A stretch of DNA of 64,000 nt, taken from contig JBJTOP010000227.1 of NCBI GenBank assembly GCA_046074645.1, forward strand, positions 1 through 64,000, written 5' to 3'. Both the position numbers and the translations under genes were made by a program. Source of the DNA: SXXK01 sp046074645 (GTDB taxonomy: Bacteria; Planctomycetota; Planctomycetia; Planctomycetales; Planctomycetaceae). How positions within the stretch are numbered: position 1 is the stretch's first letter; each line of letters starts with the position of its first letter. This document shows, one piece after another, positions 54,795-63,788 of the stretch. The notes under the pieces were generated by a model. That model was not told the DNA's origin. It worked only from the letters and a program-made list of their open reading frames with translations, and did no database searches.

Positions 54795-55709
54795 TTATTT
54801 GAGAACCTGGCGAGTGACGACAAATTCGAAGCCGCTGCCTGCTCGGCGGACCTGAAAATAGGTTCGGCGAATGGCAGACGCCTGCTGGTTGCCGTAGGCG
54901 AATTCGAGCTGAGCCAGCATCTGTTCGGTGGCTGGCGGGTAGAAGTGCAGAATCAGGCCGGAGCTGCCATCGAGGCCCGCGCGTTTGAAGAGTTCGAGGT
55001 CGGCTTTGATGCGTTCCTGACTGCCGTCCTGCCACGCGAGGAACAGGCGTTTTTCAGCATCACCGGTGCGAACTTCGCGGCGGGTTGGCTGGGGCTGAGA
55101 GAAGTTGCTGAGGTAGATGAGGCGGGATTCTTCCTTGAGCATCAGTCCGAGTTCGATGCCGAAGAAATCGAGCTGGGCAGCATAGGTGTCGATGTCGCCT
55201 TTTTCGGCGAATTCGACAATCCAGCCCTGTTCTCGTTTAGCACCGCCACGACCCGGCCCTCCGGAACCGAGCGGACGTCCACCGGTCCCATCAGCACTGC
55301 CGGGGATCCCGGAGTTTTCTCGTTGGGTGTTTTCGTTGGGGGCTTCGATGACCGCGGCATTTTCAGCCACCTCGACCACCTGTTCGATGACTTCTTCGAT
55401 TTCCGTCACGTCGGTTTCCTCGTTTGCCATCGAGGGATCGGGGACGGCGTCTTCGGGGGATTCGACGTTGGGGGTGGCGTCCGGGGTGCCATCTTCCCAG
55501 CCTCCGTCACCGGCTGGCATGAGTTCGACTTTTTTGGAAATCGGTGTGGGCAGCAGATTGGACAGCCAGATGGCGAGCATCACCATGAAGGCGAGCCCTG
55601 CGATCAGAGCGGAGGTCTGCATCACAGACACGGCGATGTCGTATCGTGTGAGCTTGATATGGGGGCCGGCCGGGCGACTGCGTTTGCCAGCGGGATGCGC
55701 AACAGACAT
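54795..55709 (-). CDS. Single-TM periplasmic protein in the TonB position, unknown
   Basis: 304 residues from ATG 55709, which has GAGGT seven bases upstream. Topology is TonB-like: a basic cytoplasmic tail (1-27), one membrane helix (28-49), a long acidic and Pro/Gly-rich linker (60-160; many Glu, then GTGGRPLGSGG) and a C-terminal domain (160-304) with strands such as GWIVEFAEKGD and FYPPATEQMLAQL. The C-terminal domain does not match the TonB or TolA domains I know. It is the first gene of the operon, immediately before exbB, which is where a TonB-like force transducer would be expected. Function is inferred from topology and place only. Confidence 0.75.
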   Translation of the reverse strand: MSVAHPAGKRSRPAGPHIKLTRYDIAVSVMQTSALIAGLAFMVMLAIWLSNLLPTPISKKVELMPAGDGGWEDGTPDATPNVESPEDAVPDPSMANEETDVTEIEEVIEQVVEVAENAAVIEAPNENTQRENSGIPGSADGTGGRPLGSGGPGRGGAKREQGWIVEFAEKGDIDTYAAQLDFFGIELGLMLKEESRLIYLSNFSQPQPTRREVRTGDAEKRLFLAWQDGSQERIKADLELFKRAGLDGSSGLILHFYPPATEQMLAQLEFAYGNQQASAIRRTYFQVRRAGSGFEFVVTRQVLK

Positions 55710-56035
55710 GGTAACCTCTGGAGTTGTTGACCAGTGAGGCTGTTTTTTACCGGATTCCGGAAACAAAAAACAAGCAACCGGAAGAGAATCGGCGGTTGTC
55801 GGCGGAGATTTGGTGGCTGAAGAGGGTATGGGCAGGTATGAACTTCATGCACTTCATCGATTTGACGAATCAGCGAAATATTCTGTTTGGGATGAAAAAC
55901 CCGAATTTGTGTGTGTTTCGGAGTTGCTAAACCGATAGTACTCTGAGAAATTTCGTGGCAGAAAATTTTCCTTTTCTGGTGATTTGCGACTGGTAAGGCA
56001 ACTGGTTGCTGGTTTCAGCATTCGGATGGATCCGT
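55710..56035. promoter_or_regulatory. Divergent intergenic region with A/T-flanked palindrome
   Basis: 326 bases between the start of the kinase-ExbD operon and the GT2 gene. Positions 55742-55771 carry TTTTTTACCGG and CCGGAAACAAAAAA around a three-base centre, a hairpin with A/T tracts on both sides that could be an operator or a bidirectional terminator-like element. An AT-rich stretch at 55860-55985 (GAAATATTCTGTTTGGG, GAGAAATTTCG) is the likely promoter zone. No further gene is seen. Confidence 0.45.
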
Positions 56036-56863
56036 ATGTACCGCGTTGGCCGCACTGCTGTGTCTGTGGTGATTGCAGCCCATAATGAAGCTGCCAACCT
56101 GCCACAGTTGTTGAATGAAGTGAAAGACGCACTTGAGGGTCGTTTCACGTTCGAGATTGTTGTGGTGGACGACGGGAGTACGGACGATACGCCGCAGGTG
56201 CTGTTTTCGCTGCGGTCTTCGCTGCCTACGTTGCGGTATCTGCGGCACGCGAAAAGTGCTGGTCAGAGCCTCGCGATCGTGACCGGCATTGACCACGCTC
56301 AAAGTGCGCTGATCGCCACACTGGATGGTGATGGGCAGAATGATCCTGCGGATCTTCCTGCGATGATCGACCTGCTGCTGCAGCCTCGCTTCGGCGGTCG
56401 TGTGCGGATGATTGCCGGGCATCGCACACGCCGTCAGGACTCGTGGTGGCGGTTGTTTTCCTCGCGCATTGCCAACGCTGTCCGCCGACGAATTCTGGCT
56501 GATGGAACTCCGGATACCGGCTGCGGGATCAAGGTATTTTACCGCAGCGTGTTTTTACAGCTGCCCCGATTTAATCACATGCATCGTTTTCTGCCCGCGC
56601 TGATTGTTCGGGCTGGTGGCGAGGTGCTTTCGATGTCGGTTAACCATCGTCCGCGTCTGCATGGACGATCGCATTATGATACGCTGCGACGGCTGTTCAA
56701 CGGTCTGCTGGATCTGGCAGGCGTTGCGTGGCTGATTCACCGCGGAGCGGTACCGCAGATTGAGATGGACAGTGAGGATCAGCATGAGCGAGACGTTCTG
56801 GATCGGCTTCGGCTTTCTGGGTCAGACAATCTTCATGGCCAGGTTTCTCGTGCAGTGGCTTAG
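56036..56863 (+). CDS. Glycosyltransferase family 2, polyprenyl-phosphate type
   Basis: 275 residues from ATG 56036. A GT-A domain with VSVVIAAHNEAANL, the nucleotide-binding DDGSTDD (45-51) and the metal-binding LDGDGQNDP (96-104). The C-terminal half has GCGIKVFYRSV and RPRLHGRSHY, as in dolichyl- or undecaprenyl-phosphate glycosyltransferases such as ArnC and DPM1, but there are no C-terminal membrane helices. It would charge a polyprenyl phosphate with a sugar for the GT39 enzyme downstream. The last 27 codons overlap the next gene by 80 bases in another frame. Confidence 0.85.
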   Translation: MYRVGRTAVSVVIAAHNEAANLPQLLNEVKDALEGRFTFEIVVVDDGSTDDTPQVLFSLRSSLPTLRYLRHAKSAGQSLAIVTGIDHAQSALIATLDGDGQNDPADLPAMIDLLLQPRFGGRVRMIAGHRTRRQDSWWRLFSSRIANAVRRRILADGTPDTGCGIKVFYRSVFLQLPRFNHMHRFLPALIVRAGGEVLSMSVNHRPRLHGRSHYDTLRRLFNGLLDLAGVAWLIHRGAVPQIEMDSEDQHERDVLDRLRLSGSDNLHGQVSRAVA

Positions 56864-57158
56864 CAGCGAGCGGCAGAGACGCAGTGTCATTCCAACAGCT
56901 TTCTGGTATCTGAGTCTGCTTGGCGGGGGGATGCTGCTGACCTATGCGCTGCAGCGTCGTGACCCGGTGTTCATTTTCGGCCAGTGTTTCGGGACGATTG
57001 TGTACGTCCGAAATCTGCAGTTGATTCACAGGGAGCGGCGGCAGCAGGAAGCCGCCGCGAAGGCCGAGCAGGCTGCTGCGGTCACTGTGGGGCATGCGGC
57101 CGCCGAGCCGATGCCTGAGACGCTGCGGTATCCCGGTCAGCAGCGGCGGGCAGCCTGA
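56784..57158 (+). CDS. LAB_N domain membrane protein
   Basis: 124 residues from ATG 56784. Three short hydrophobic segments with the family pattern FGFLGQTIFMARFLVQW, SVIPTAFWYLSLLGG and DPVFIFGQCFGTIVYVRNL, which is the lipid-A biosynthesis N-terminal domain. The C-terminal 40 residues are Ala- and Glu-rich and cytoplasmic. It starts inside the end of the GT2 gene and stops 15 bp before the GT39 gene. LAB_N proteins commonly sit in this place between a GT2 and a GT39 and are thought to help handle the lipid-linked sugar. Confidence 0.85.
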   Translation: MSETFWIGFGFLGQTIFMARFLVQWLSSERQRRSVIPTAFWYLSLLGGGMLLTYALQRRDPVFIFGQCFGTIVYVRNLQLIHRERRQQEAAAKAEQAAAVTVGHAAAEPMPETLRYPGQQRRAA

Positions 57159-57173
57159 GGAAGGCTTTCCGCC

Positions 57174-58874
57174 ATGAAGACTGCACTGTGGTCCGCAGCA
57201 TTGCTCCTGCTGCTGAGCCTGCTCACAGTCGTGGTGCGGCCACCGCTGCCTGTCGATGAAACACGTTATCTGGCGGTTGCCTGGGAAGCGCACGAACGTG
57301 GTGATCTGCTGGTGTCACATCTCAACGGCGACACGTACGCTCACAAGCCACCGCTGCTTTTCTGGCTGATCAATTTGATGTGGCAGCTGACGGGTGTGAG
57401 TGAGTTTTCGGCGCGTCTGGTGGCTCCGCTGGCAAGTGCTTTCGGGGTACTGCTCACGTGGCGAACAGCGAAGCTGCTTTTGCCGCAGGATCAGCAGACA
57501 GCGGCGACAGCTGCGGCGGTGCACGCAGGTTGCCTGCTGTGGCTGTTTTACGGTCCATTGACCATGTTCGACACTCTGCTGGCACTGGCAGTGGAAGTGG
57601 CGGTGCACGGAGTTCTGCTGGCGGGAGCAGGTCGCCCGATCCGTGGCTGGCTGCAGGTCGGTTCCGGAGCCGGGCTGGGTATTCTCTGCAAGGGCCCTGT
57701 GGTGCTGCTGTGGGTACTCCCAGTGGCTCTTGCGGGACCGTGGTGGCTGCAGGGGCGACAATCGGGCGGCTGGTGGCGATGGTATGCGGGGCTTTTGGGA
57801 GCAATTGTGCTTGCGGCAGTTGTGGGACTTGCATGGGCCCTGCCCTCGGCAGCGGCGGGTGGTTCTGCGTATGCAGAGGAGCTGCTGTTTGGTCAGACTG
57901 CCGGGAGGATGGTGAATTCGTTTGCTCATCGAGAACCGCCGTGGTGGTATCTGCCAGTGGCTCCACTTTGTCTGCTGCCATGGCTGTTATGGCCTGCCGT
58001 ATGGCAGGGACTTAAGAATTATTGGCTGTTGAAGTCTGACAGGACGATTGCGATCAGATGTTCGCTGGCGCGTGCGGGAGCGGGGTTTGTGTTTCTGAGT
58101 CTGACAAGCGGCAAGCAGACGCATTATTTGATTCCTCTGATTCCCCCCTGTGCTGTGCTGCTGGCGAGTCTGGTGCAGTGTTCGGGTTGCTCGCCGACGC
58201 GCTGGCAGTTGTCTCCTGTGGCGTTTGGAACCGTGCTGCTGGGTGCCTTTCCGTTGATTGTGAATCATTTGCCGGCAGCTGCTGATTCGGGATTGCCGGG
58301 ATTGGTTTCGGATGCTGTCGCGGTTCTGCTTATCGGCTGCGGCGGAGCTCTGCTGGTTCCTCATTTTCGCTCGCTGACCGCGGCAGCAGTGGCAGTCAGC
58401 ACGGCGGCTGCACTGTTCGTGGGGATCGTCACGGCTGCTCTTGGCCCAACCATGTGGTCGGGCTTTGATGTGCGACCGCTGGCGACGGCTGCAGCTGGTT
58501 CCGGGGTGCCTGCCGGATGGCTGGGCGGGTATCACGGTCAGCTGAATTTTGCGGGTCGGATGCTGCGTGTGGAAGAGTTGGCGGACGAGTCTGCTCTGAA
58601 GACGTGGCTGGCGAAATGCGGCGAGGTGGTGGTGACAGTTCGTTTGCCTCGTGGTGAGCCGCTGACAGCGTCTCTGCTGGTGGAGCTGGGAGATCTGGAT
58701 CGTCGTCGGCCGGACAGCGAATCAGGTATCAGGCTGGCAGAGGAGTTGCGGCGGACAGGCGTTCTTCCTGGCGTATCGAAAGCTGTCGTCAGCATTGAAT
58801 TTGTGCAGCGACTGCGGACGGGCCTGCGGGATTCGTTTTTTGTGCTGGTGCGTTATCGAGGGCTGTCCGGCTGA
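57174..58874 (+). CDS. GT39/ArnT-like membrane glycosyltransferase
   Basis: 566 residues with about ten to twelve membrane helices. The first periplasmic loop holds PVDETRYLAVAWE (27-39), with the acidic DE pair used for catalysis in GT-C enzymes, and YAHKPPLLFWL follows. It matches the ArnT/PMT group that moves a sugar from a polyprenyl phosphate onto lipid A, protein or another envelope acceptor. It completes a three-gene cassette with the GT2 and LAB_N genes. The sugar and acceptor are unknown. Confidence 0.87.
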   Translation: MKTALWSAALLLLLSLLTVVVRPPLPVDETRYLAVAWEAHERGDLLVSHLNGDTYAHKPPLLFWLINLMWQLTGVSEFSARLVAPLASAFGVLLTWRTAKLLLPQDQQTAATAAAVHAGCLLWLFYGPLTMFDTLLALAVEVAVHGVLLAGAGRPIRGWLQVGSGAGLGILCKGPVVLLWVLPVALAGPWWLQGRQSGGWWRWYAGLLGAIVLAAVVGLAWALPSAAAGGSAYAEELLFGQTAGRMVNSFAHREPPWWYLPVAPLCLLPWLLWPAVWQGLKNYWLLKSDRTIAIRCSLARAGAGFVFLSLTSGKQTHYLIPLIPPCAVLLASLVQCSGCSPTRWQLSPVAFGTVLLGAFPLIVNHLPAAADSGLPGLVSDAVAVLLIGCGGALLVPHFRSLTAAAVAVSTAAALFVGIVTAALGPTMWSGFDVRPLATAAAGSGVPAGWLGGYHGQLNFAGRMLRVEELADESALKTWLAKCGEVVVTVRLPRGEPLTASLLVELGDLDRRRPDSESGIRLAEELRRTGVLPGVSKAVVSIEFVQRLRTGLRDSFFVLVRYRGLSG

Positions 58875-59037
58875 ATTCCCGGATGCATTCAGGGAACCTG
58901 GGAAATCGGTCTGCCCCGATTTCCGGCAATTGGCTATTTTTCGGAGGTCTGCGGGGTTTGCTGCCCGTTGCGAAGGTTTTGAAGCCGGCCTCTGCAGGCT
59001 GAATTGAGCATCTCTCTAAGGTATTCGGATCCGCGCC

Positions 59038-60570
59038 ATGGAAATTCGCTTTTTCAATACTCTGACTCGTTCGACGGATGTTTTTCAGCCGGTGCAGCCG
59101 GACTGCGTGCGGATGTACAGCTGCGGTCCGACCGTTTACGACTTTGCTCACATCGGCAATTTCCGCTCGTTCCTGTTTGCAGACCTGATTCGGCGGACGC
59201 TGGAATTTTTCGGGCACCGCGTGCATCACGTAATGAACATCACGGATGTGGGTCACATGACGGATGACGCCAGTCCGGACGGTGGTGGCGAAGACAAGAT
59301 GCAGGCGGCAGCGCGTCGATTGAAGGAAGACAAGAAGTCGGGCAGGGTTCCGGAGGGAGCCGTGCAGAATCCGGACGATCCGTGGCAGATCGCCAGCTAC
59401 TATACCGACGCATTTCTTGAAGACGCCAGAACGCTGGGGGTCAAGGTCGCCTTTGAGTATCCGGAGAACGTGCTGCACGCGACTCAGCATATCGATGCGA
59501 TGCTGGAGATGATTGGCCAGCTGATCAGCAATGGTCATGCGTACGTGGGTGGCGACGGGGTTGTGTATTACAGTGTGGAGAGTTTTCCGCGTTACGGACA
59601 ACTGAGCGGCAACACACCTGACAGCACACTGATGGGCGCTGGTGGCCGAATCAGCGAAGAGAATCAGGCGGCGAAGCGTCACCCGGCCGATTTTATGCTC
59701 TGGAAGCCCGATCCATCACACATCATGAAATGGGATTCACCGTGGGGAGCCGGCTATCCTGGCTGGCACATTGAATGTTCCTGCATGGCGCGGCGGCGTC
59801 TGGCGGCCGATGTGATTGATATTCATACGGGCGGAGAGGATTTGATATTTCCGCACCACGAATGCGAGATTGCACAGACGTGTGGCGCGACCGGTAAGGA
59901 TCAGTTTGCCCGTTTCTGGATGCACGCCCGATTCCTGCTGGTGGAGGGCGAGAAGATGTCGAAGAGCAAGGGCAATTTTTACACGGTTCGCGACGTGCTG
60001 CAGGGTCGAGTTCGAGACGAGAAGGGGCAGCCGACCGGCGTTTCCGTGCACCCGGCCGTACTCAGGCTGGAACTCATCAAAACCCACTACCGCGGAAATA
60101 TGAATTTCACGCACAAAGGGCTGATTGATTCGGCTGGCGTTGTTCGTCGTCTGCAGGACTTCCGCGGCCGTCTGGAGGCGGCCTGTGGTGGCCGGGCGGA
60201 GGCTGTGGATTTCTCACATCCGGTGCTGCGGGACTTCGCTCAGGCAATTGGCGATGATCTCAACATCGCGGGTGCGCTGGGAGTGATTCTGCCGTGGGCG
60301 TCGGGAACGCCAACGGACGCCGGAGCTGCCCTTGGAGTGCTCAACCGAGTCAACGAAGTGCTGGGGGTTGCACCGCTCACGCCGACAGTGGAGGCCGCAG
60401 GCGCTGATACGGAAGCGGATGAAATCCTGGAACTCTGTCGGCAGCTGGATGATGCTCGCAAACGAAAGGACTTTGCGGCTGCTGACGGAATTCGGGGACA
60501 AATTCAGAAACGCGGCTACGATGTAAAAACGTCACCTGCCGGTACCGTGGCTGAAAAGCGGCTGGCGTGA
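59038..60570 (+). CDS. cysS: Cysteinyl-tRNA synthetase
   Basis: 510 residues. Class I synthetase for cysteine. The zinc cysteine C29 lies in YSCGPTVYD, the HIGH motif is HIGN (38-41), the later zinc ligands are in IECSCMAR and FPHHECEIAQT, and the KMSKS motif is K306-M-S-K-S310. A charged insertion after residue 70 (DDASPDGGGEDKMQAAARR) is longer than in E. coli. The C-terminal helical domain includes DDARKRKDFAAAD. It begins 164 bp after the GT39 gene and is probably a separate unit. Confidence 0.95.
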   Translation: MEIRFFNTLTRSTDVFQPVQPDCVRMYSCGPTVYDFAHIGNFRSFLFADLIRRTLEFFGHRVHHVMNITDVGHMTDDASPDGGGEDKMQAAARRLKEDKKSGRVPEGAVQNPDDPWQIASYYTDAFLEDARTLGVKVAFEYPENVLHATQHIDAMLEMIGQLISNGHAYVGGDGVVYYSVESFPRYGQLSGNTPDSTLMGAGGRISEENQAAKRHPADFMLWKPDPSHIMKWDSPWGAGYPGWHIECSCMARRRLAADVIDIHTGGEDLIFPHHECEIAQTCGATGKDQFARFWMHARFLLVEGEKMSKSKGNFYTVRDVLQGRVRDEKGQPTGVSVHPAVLRLELIKTHYRGNMNFTHKGLIDSAGVVRRLQDFRGRLEAACGGRAEAVDFSHPVLRDFAQAIGDDLNIAGALGVILPWASGTPTDAGAALGVLNRVNEVLGVAPLTPTVEAAGADTEADEILELCRQLDDARKRKDFAAADGIRGQIQKRGYDVKTSPAGTVAEKRLA

Positions 60571-60598
60571 CCGGGTTCTGACTGCTTCGGGAACGCTT

Positions 60599-61399
60599 AT
60601 GACTGCTGTGCTTTTGTGGTGCCTTGCTGCGGCTGTCGGTGGCGGGATTTTCGTTTGGCTGTTGAGCCTTTTGGCGGGTCGCGTGTGCATTATTGATGCC
60701 TTCTGGGGTCCGGGCTTCGGCTGGCTCACTGCGGTCGCTCTGCTGCAGGTTCCAGCGGAAGCTCGGCAGTGGCCGGAATGGCTGCTGCTGGGTCTTGTGC
60801 TTGCGTGGGGGCTGCGGCTGGGACTTCATCTGGGAATTCGAATTCTGCGAGCCGGAGAAGAAGACCGACGCTACGCCGCCATGCGCGCGAAGTATGCTCC
60901 CAACTTTCACCTGAAAAGCCTTGGAATTGTGTTCCTGCTGCAGGCGTTGATCATGTGGTTTGTGAGTTTGCCGCTGACGACGGGGATCGCTGTTTTCGCG
61001 AGTGAACTATCCTGGGGCTGGCAGTTGTCGATGGCCGCGTCAGGAGCCACGTTGTGGGCTCTCGGCGTCATCTTCGAGGCTGTCGGTGACTGGCAGTTGG
61101 CGCGATTTCGCGCGAATCCGGAAAATGCTGGTCGTGTTCTTGACAGTGGGCTCTGGGCGACCACACGACACCCGAATTACTTTGGCGACTTTTGTGTGTG
61201 GTGGGGACTGTGGCTGGTTTCCATTTCGGCTGGTGCGCCCTTATGGACCATCGTCTCGCCGCTGGTGATGGCCTTCTTTCTGATGCGAGTGTCCGGGGTA
61301 CCGATGCTGGAGCATGACATTGCCGAGCGTCGTCCTGGTTATGCTGATTACGTGCGGCGGACGAATGCGTTTTTTCCAGGCTGGAAGCGGCAGCGTTGA
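60599..61399 (+). CDS. DUF1295/steroid 5-alpha reductase-like membrane protein
   Basis: 266 residues with about seven membrane helices. The C-terminal half carries LWATTRHPNYFGDFCVWWGLW, a signature of the DUF1295/isoprenylcysteine methyltransferase/steroid reductase fold, with RPGYADYVRRTNAFFPG at the end. Members are NADPH-dependent reductases or methyltransferases of lipids; the particular reaction cannot be assigned. It follows cysS by 28 bp and converges on a small membrane protein gene. Confidence 0.82.
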   Translation: MTAVLLWCLAAAVGGGIFVWLLSLLAGRVCIIDAFWGPGFGWLTAVALLQVPAEARQWPEWLLLGLVLAWGLRLGLHLGIRILRAGEEDRRYAAMRAKYAPNFHLKSLGIVFLLQALIMWFVSLPLTTGIAVFASELSWGWQLSMAASGATLWALGVIFEAVGDWQLARFRANPENAGRVLDSGLWATTRHPNYFGDFCVWWGLWLVSISAGAPLWTIVSPLVMAFFLMRVSGVPMLEHDIAERRPGYADYVRRTNAFFPGWKRQR

Positions 61400-61437
61400 T
61401 CGGTCGTGAGCAGACTGGGGAATCAGTCGTCGCCAGT

Positions 61438-61944
61438 TCAGCTATTGCTGCTCTTCAGCCTGCGGAGTGCGAGTACTGTGAAGAGCGCTGTAACAAGGAT
61501 TCCGGCGGGCCGTGTGGGGCCGGCTTCAAAGATGACCGCTCCGTTGAAGGCAATGAAGAACAGCCATGCATGCAGGGCGAGAGTGACTTTGGGGCGACGA
61601 TTGAGCCATGATGAGGGCTGGATCCAGGACGAGGCGGCATCGGCAATCCAGAGCATCAGGAAGAGGTAGCTGAACCAGAGCCCCTCACCGAAGGGGATTC
61701 CGATGATCTGTTCTGTCTGGATGGCGGTGCTCTGCACGGCCTGTGCATGGCTCCAGTGATGCTGGAAGTGAAACGCAGCGGCCACGTGTGCGACGAACAT
61801 CAGGGCTCCTGCGGTCCACAGTGGTCTCACGATTCGCAGGCGTTGGATCGTATCTGGCTGAAGCAGATTGATAACGGTCGCGACTGTGTAACACAGCAGT
61901 GCGATGCGGACGGTCCATGAGATCAGAAGCGGTCCGACTGACAT
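61438..61944 (-). CDS. Small multi-pass membrane protein, unknown
   Basis: 168 residues with four to five hydrophobic segments (LLISWTVRIALLCYTVATVI, LWTAGALMFVAHVAAAFHF, LWFSYLFLMLWIADAASSW, LALHAWLFFIAFNGAVIF and a C-terminal helix). Histidines cluster in and near the second helix (AHVAAAFHFQHHWSH), which could bind heme or metal, but this is only a guess. It lies 26 bp downstream of mnmG on the same strand. Confidence 0.65.
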   Translation of the reverse strand: MSVGPLLISWTVRIALLCYTVATVINLLQPDTIQRLRIVRPLWTAGALMFVAHVAAAFHFQHHWSHAQAVQSTAIQTEQIIGIPFGEGLWFSYLFLMLWIADAASSWIQPSSWLNRRPKVTLALHAWLFFIAFNGAVIFEAGPTRPAGILVTALFTVLALRRLKSSNS

Positions 61945-61970
61945 GGCGGGAGGCAGGAGACGAAGGGAGC

Positions 61971-63788
61971 TTAGTGTGAGGGATTGAGCGAGAACATCAG
62001 GACGGCGATGTCGGCAGGCGTAATGCCGCTGACACGACTGGCCTGACCGACGGTGGCGGGCCGGTGTCGGCCGAGTTTTTCGCGGGCTTCCATGCGAAGC
62101 TGGGTGACGGATCGATAGTCAAAAGTCTCAGGAATCCGGATGGAGTCTACTTTCCGGAGTCGAGCAATTTCGGCTTCCTGTCGGCGGACATAGCCGGCGT
62201 ACTGGGCCTCGATCTGCATTTGTCGTCTGGCAGCGGCGGAAAGTTCCAGTTCGCCAATCGCGGGGAACACGGCCAGCAGTTCGTCCCATGGGGGCAGTCG
62301 GCGCATCCATTCTTCGAGGCTGGCCCCCTGTGAGCGGAGAGTTTTCATGGCGTGGAAGCCGCGTTCGAGTTCTGATTGATAGGCGAGGAACCTGGCTTTG
62401 CGTTCGGCGGAGACGGTTCCGAGTTCGATGCCGAGAGGCGTGAGTCGGCGATCTGCGTTGTCGTGTCGCAGGAGCAATCGATATTCGGCGCGGGATGTGA
62501 ACATGCGATAAGGTTCATCGACACCTTTTGTGACGAGGTCATCGATGAGGACACCGAGGTAGGCCTGGCTGCGGTCGAGCACAAAAGGTGGTTTTCCCTG
62601 CAGTTTTCGAGCGGCATTGATACCGGCGATGAGTCCCTGTCCGGCAGCTTCTTCGTAGCCGGTGGTGCCGTTAATCTGGCCGGCAAAATACAGTCCCTGT
62701 ACGAGTCGAGTTTCGAGGGTGGCATGAAGTTGGGTGGGTGGTGCGAAGTCGTATTCGACGGCGTAGCCATAGCGCATGATGTGCGCATTCTCGCAGCCGG
62801 GTATCCTGCGAATGATCTGATCCTGGACGTCCCGCGGGAGACTGGTGGAGATGCCGTTGCAGTAGACTTCCTGGGTATTTCGGCCTTCGGGTTCCAGAAA
62901 GATCTGGTGTGTTTGTTTTTCTGCGAAGCGAACGACTTTGTCTTCGATGGAGGGGCAGTATCTCGGGCCGGTGGACTGGATCTGGCCGGAATACATGGGT
63001 GCCCGGTGCAGATTTGCGCGGATGATATCGTGAATTTCAGGAGTTGTGGATGTGAGATAGCAGTGGATCTGTGGCTGGCTGATGTGATCGGTCAGAAAGG
63101 AGAAGGGTTCGGGTTCGGGATCACCGGGCTGAGGTTCGCAGCGTGAAAAATCGATGGTACGCCCATTGAGTCGCGCGGGGGTGCCGGTCTTGAAGCGGCG
63201 AAGTTCGAAGCCGAGGTTGCGAAGTGAAGCGGACATTCCGTGAGCGGCTTTGTCACCGGCGCGGCCACCTTCGGCCTGCTGTTCGCCGGTATGCATGACT
63301 GCTTTCAGAAAAGTGCCGGTGGTAAGGATCACAGCGTGGGTTCGATAGAGGGCATTGCCGGCCACACGAATCCCGGTGACGCGGCCGGCTTCAGTTTCGA
63401 GTGAATCGACGGTTTCCTGGCAGAGTGTGAGTCCGGGCTGTTGTTCGATCCGATGCTTCATCTCGAATTGATAGGCTTTTTTGTCAGCCTGAGCGCGGGG
63501 GCTGTGCATGGCGGCCCCTTTGCTGGAATTGAGCATTCGGAAGTGAATTCCGGCAGCATCGATGACACGGCCCATTTCTCCGCCGAGGGCATCAATTTCG
63601 CGGACAATTTGTCCCTTGGCCACCCCGCCAATAGCGGGATTGCAGCTCATTTGAGCGACGGTATCGCAGTTCATCGTGAGCAGTGCCGTGCGGGCACCGA
63701 TGCGAGCGGCGGCGAGCGCGGCTTCGACACCGGCATGGCCGGCACCGACCACCACGACGTCGTAATCATAAATGCAGGATGGAGACAT
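61971..63788 (-). CDS. mnmG: tRNA uridine-5-carboxymethylaminomethyl modification enzyme MnmG
   Basis: 605 residues from ATG 63788. FAD protein that with MnmE makes the cmnm5 modification at wobble uridine 34. FAD-binding GAGHAG (15-20), CNPAIGGVAKG, HSPRAQADKKAYQ, and the central GYEEAAGQGLIAGINAA motif are all present, and the helical C-terminal domain ends with GITPADIAVLM. The in-frame extension to 63860 lacks conservation. mnmE, rsmG and parA/parB are not adjacent; parB is about 22 kb away. Confidence 0.95.
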   Translation of the reverse strand: MSPSCIYDYDVVVVGAGHAGVEAALAAARIGARTALLTMNCDTVAQMSCNPAIGGVAKGQIVREIDALGGEMGRVIDAAGIHFRMLNSSKGAAMHSPRAQADKKAYQFEMKHRIEQQPGLTLCQETVDSLETEAGRVTGIRVAGNALYRTHAVILTTGTFLKAVMHTGEQQAEGGRAGDKAAHGMSASLRNLGFELRRFKTGTPARLNGRTIDFSRCEPQPGDPEPEPFSFLTDHISQPQIHCYLTSTTPEIHDIIRANLHRAPMYSGQIQSTGPRYCPSIEDKVVRFAEKQTHQIFLEPEGRNTQEVYCNGISTSLPRDVQDQIIRRIPGCENAHIMRYGYAVEYDFAPPTQLHATLETRLVQGLYFAGQINGTTGYEEAAGQGLIAGINAARKLQGKPPFVLDRSQAYLGVLIDDLVTKGVDEPYRMFTSRAEYRLLLRHDNADRRLTPLGIELGTVSAERKARFLAYQSELERGFHAMKTLRSQGASLEEWMRRLPPWDELLAVFPAIGELELSAAARRQMQIEAQYAGYVRRQEAEIARLRKVDSIRIPETFDYRSVTQLRMEAREKLGRHRPATVGQASRVSGITPADIAVLMFSLNPSH

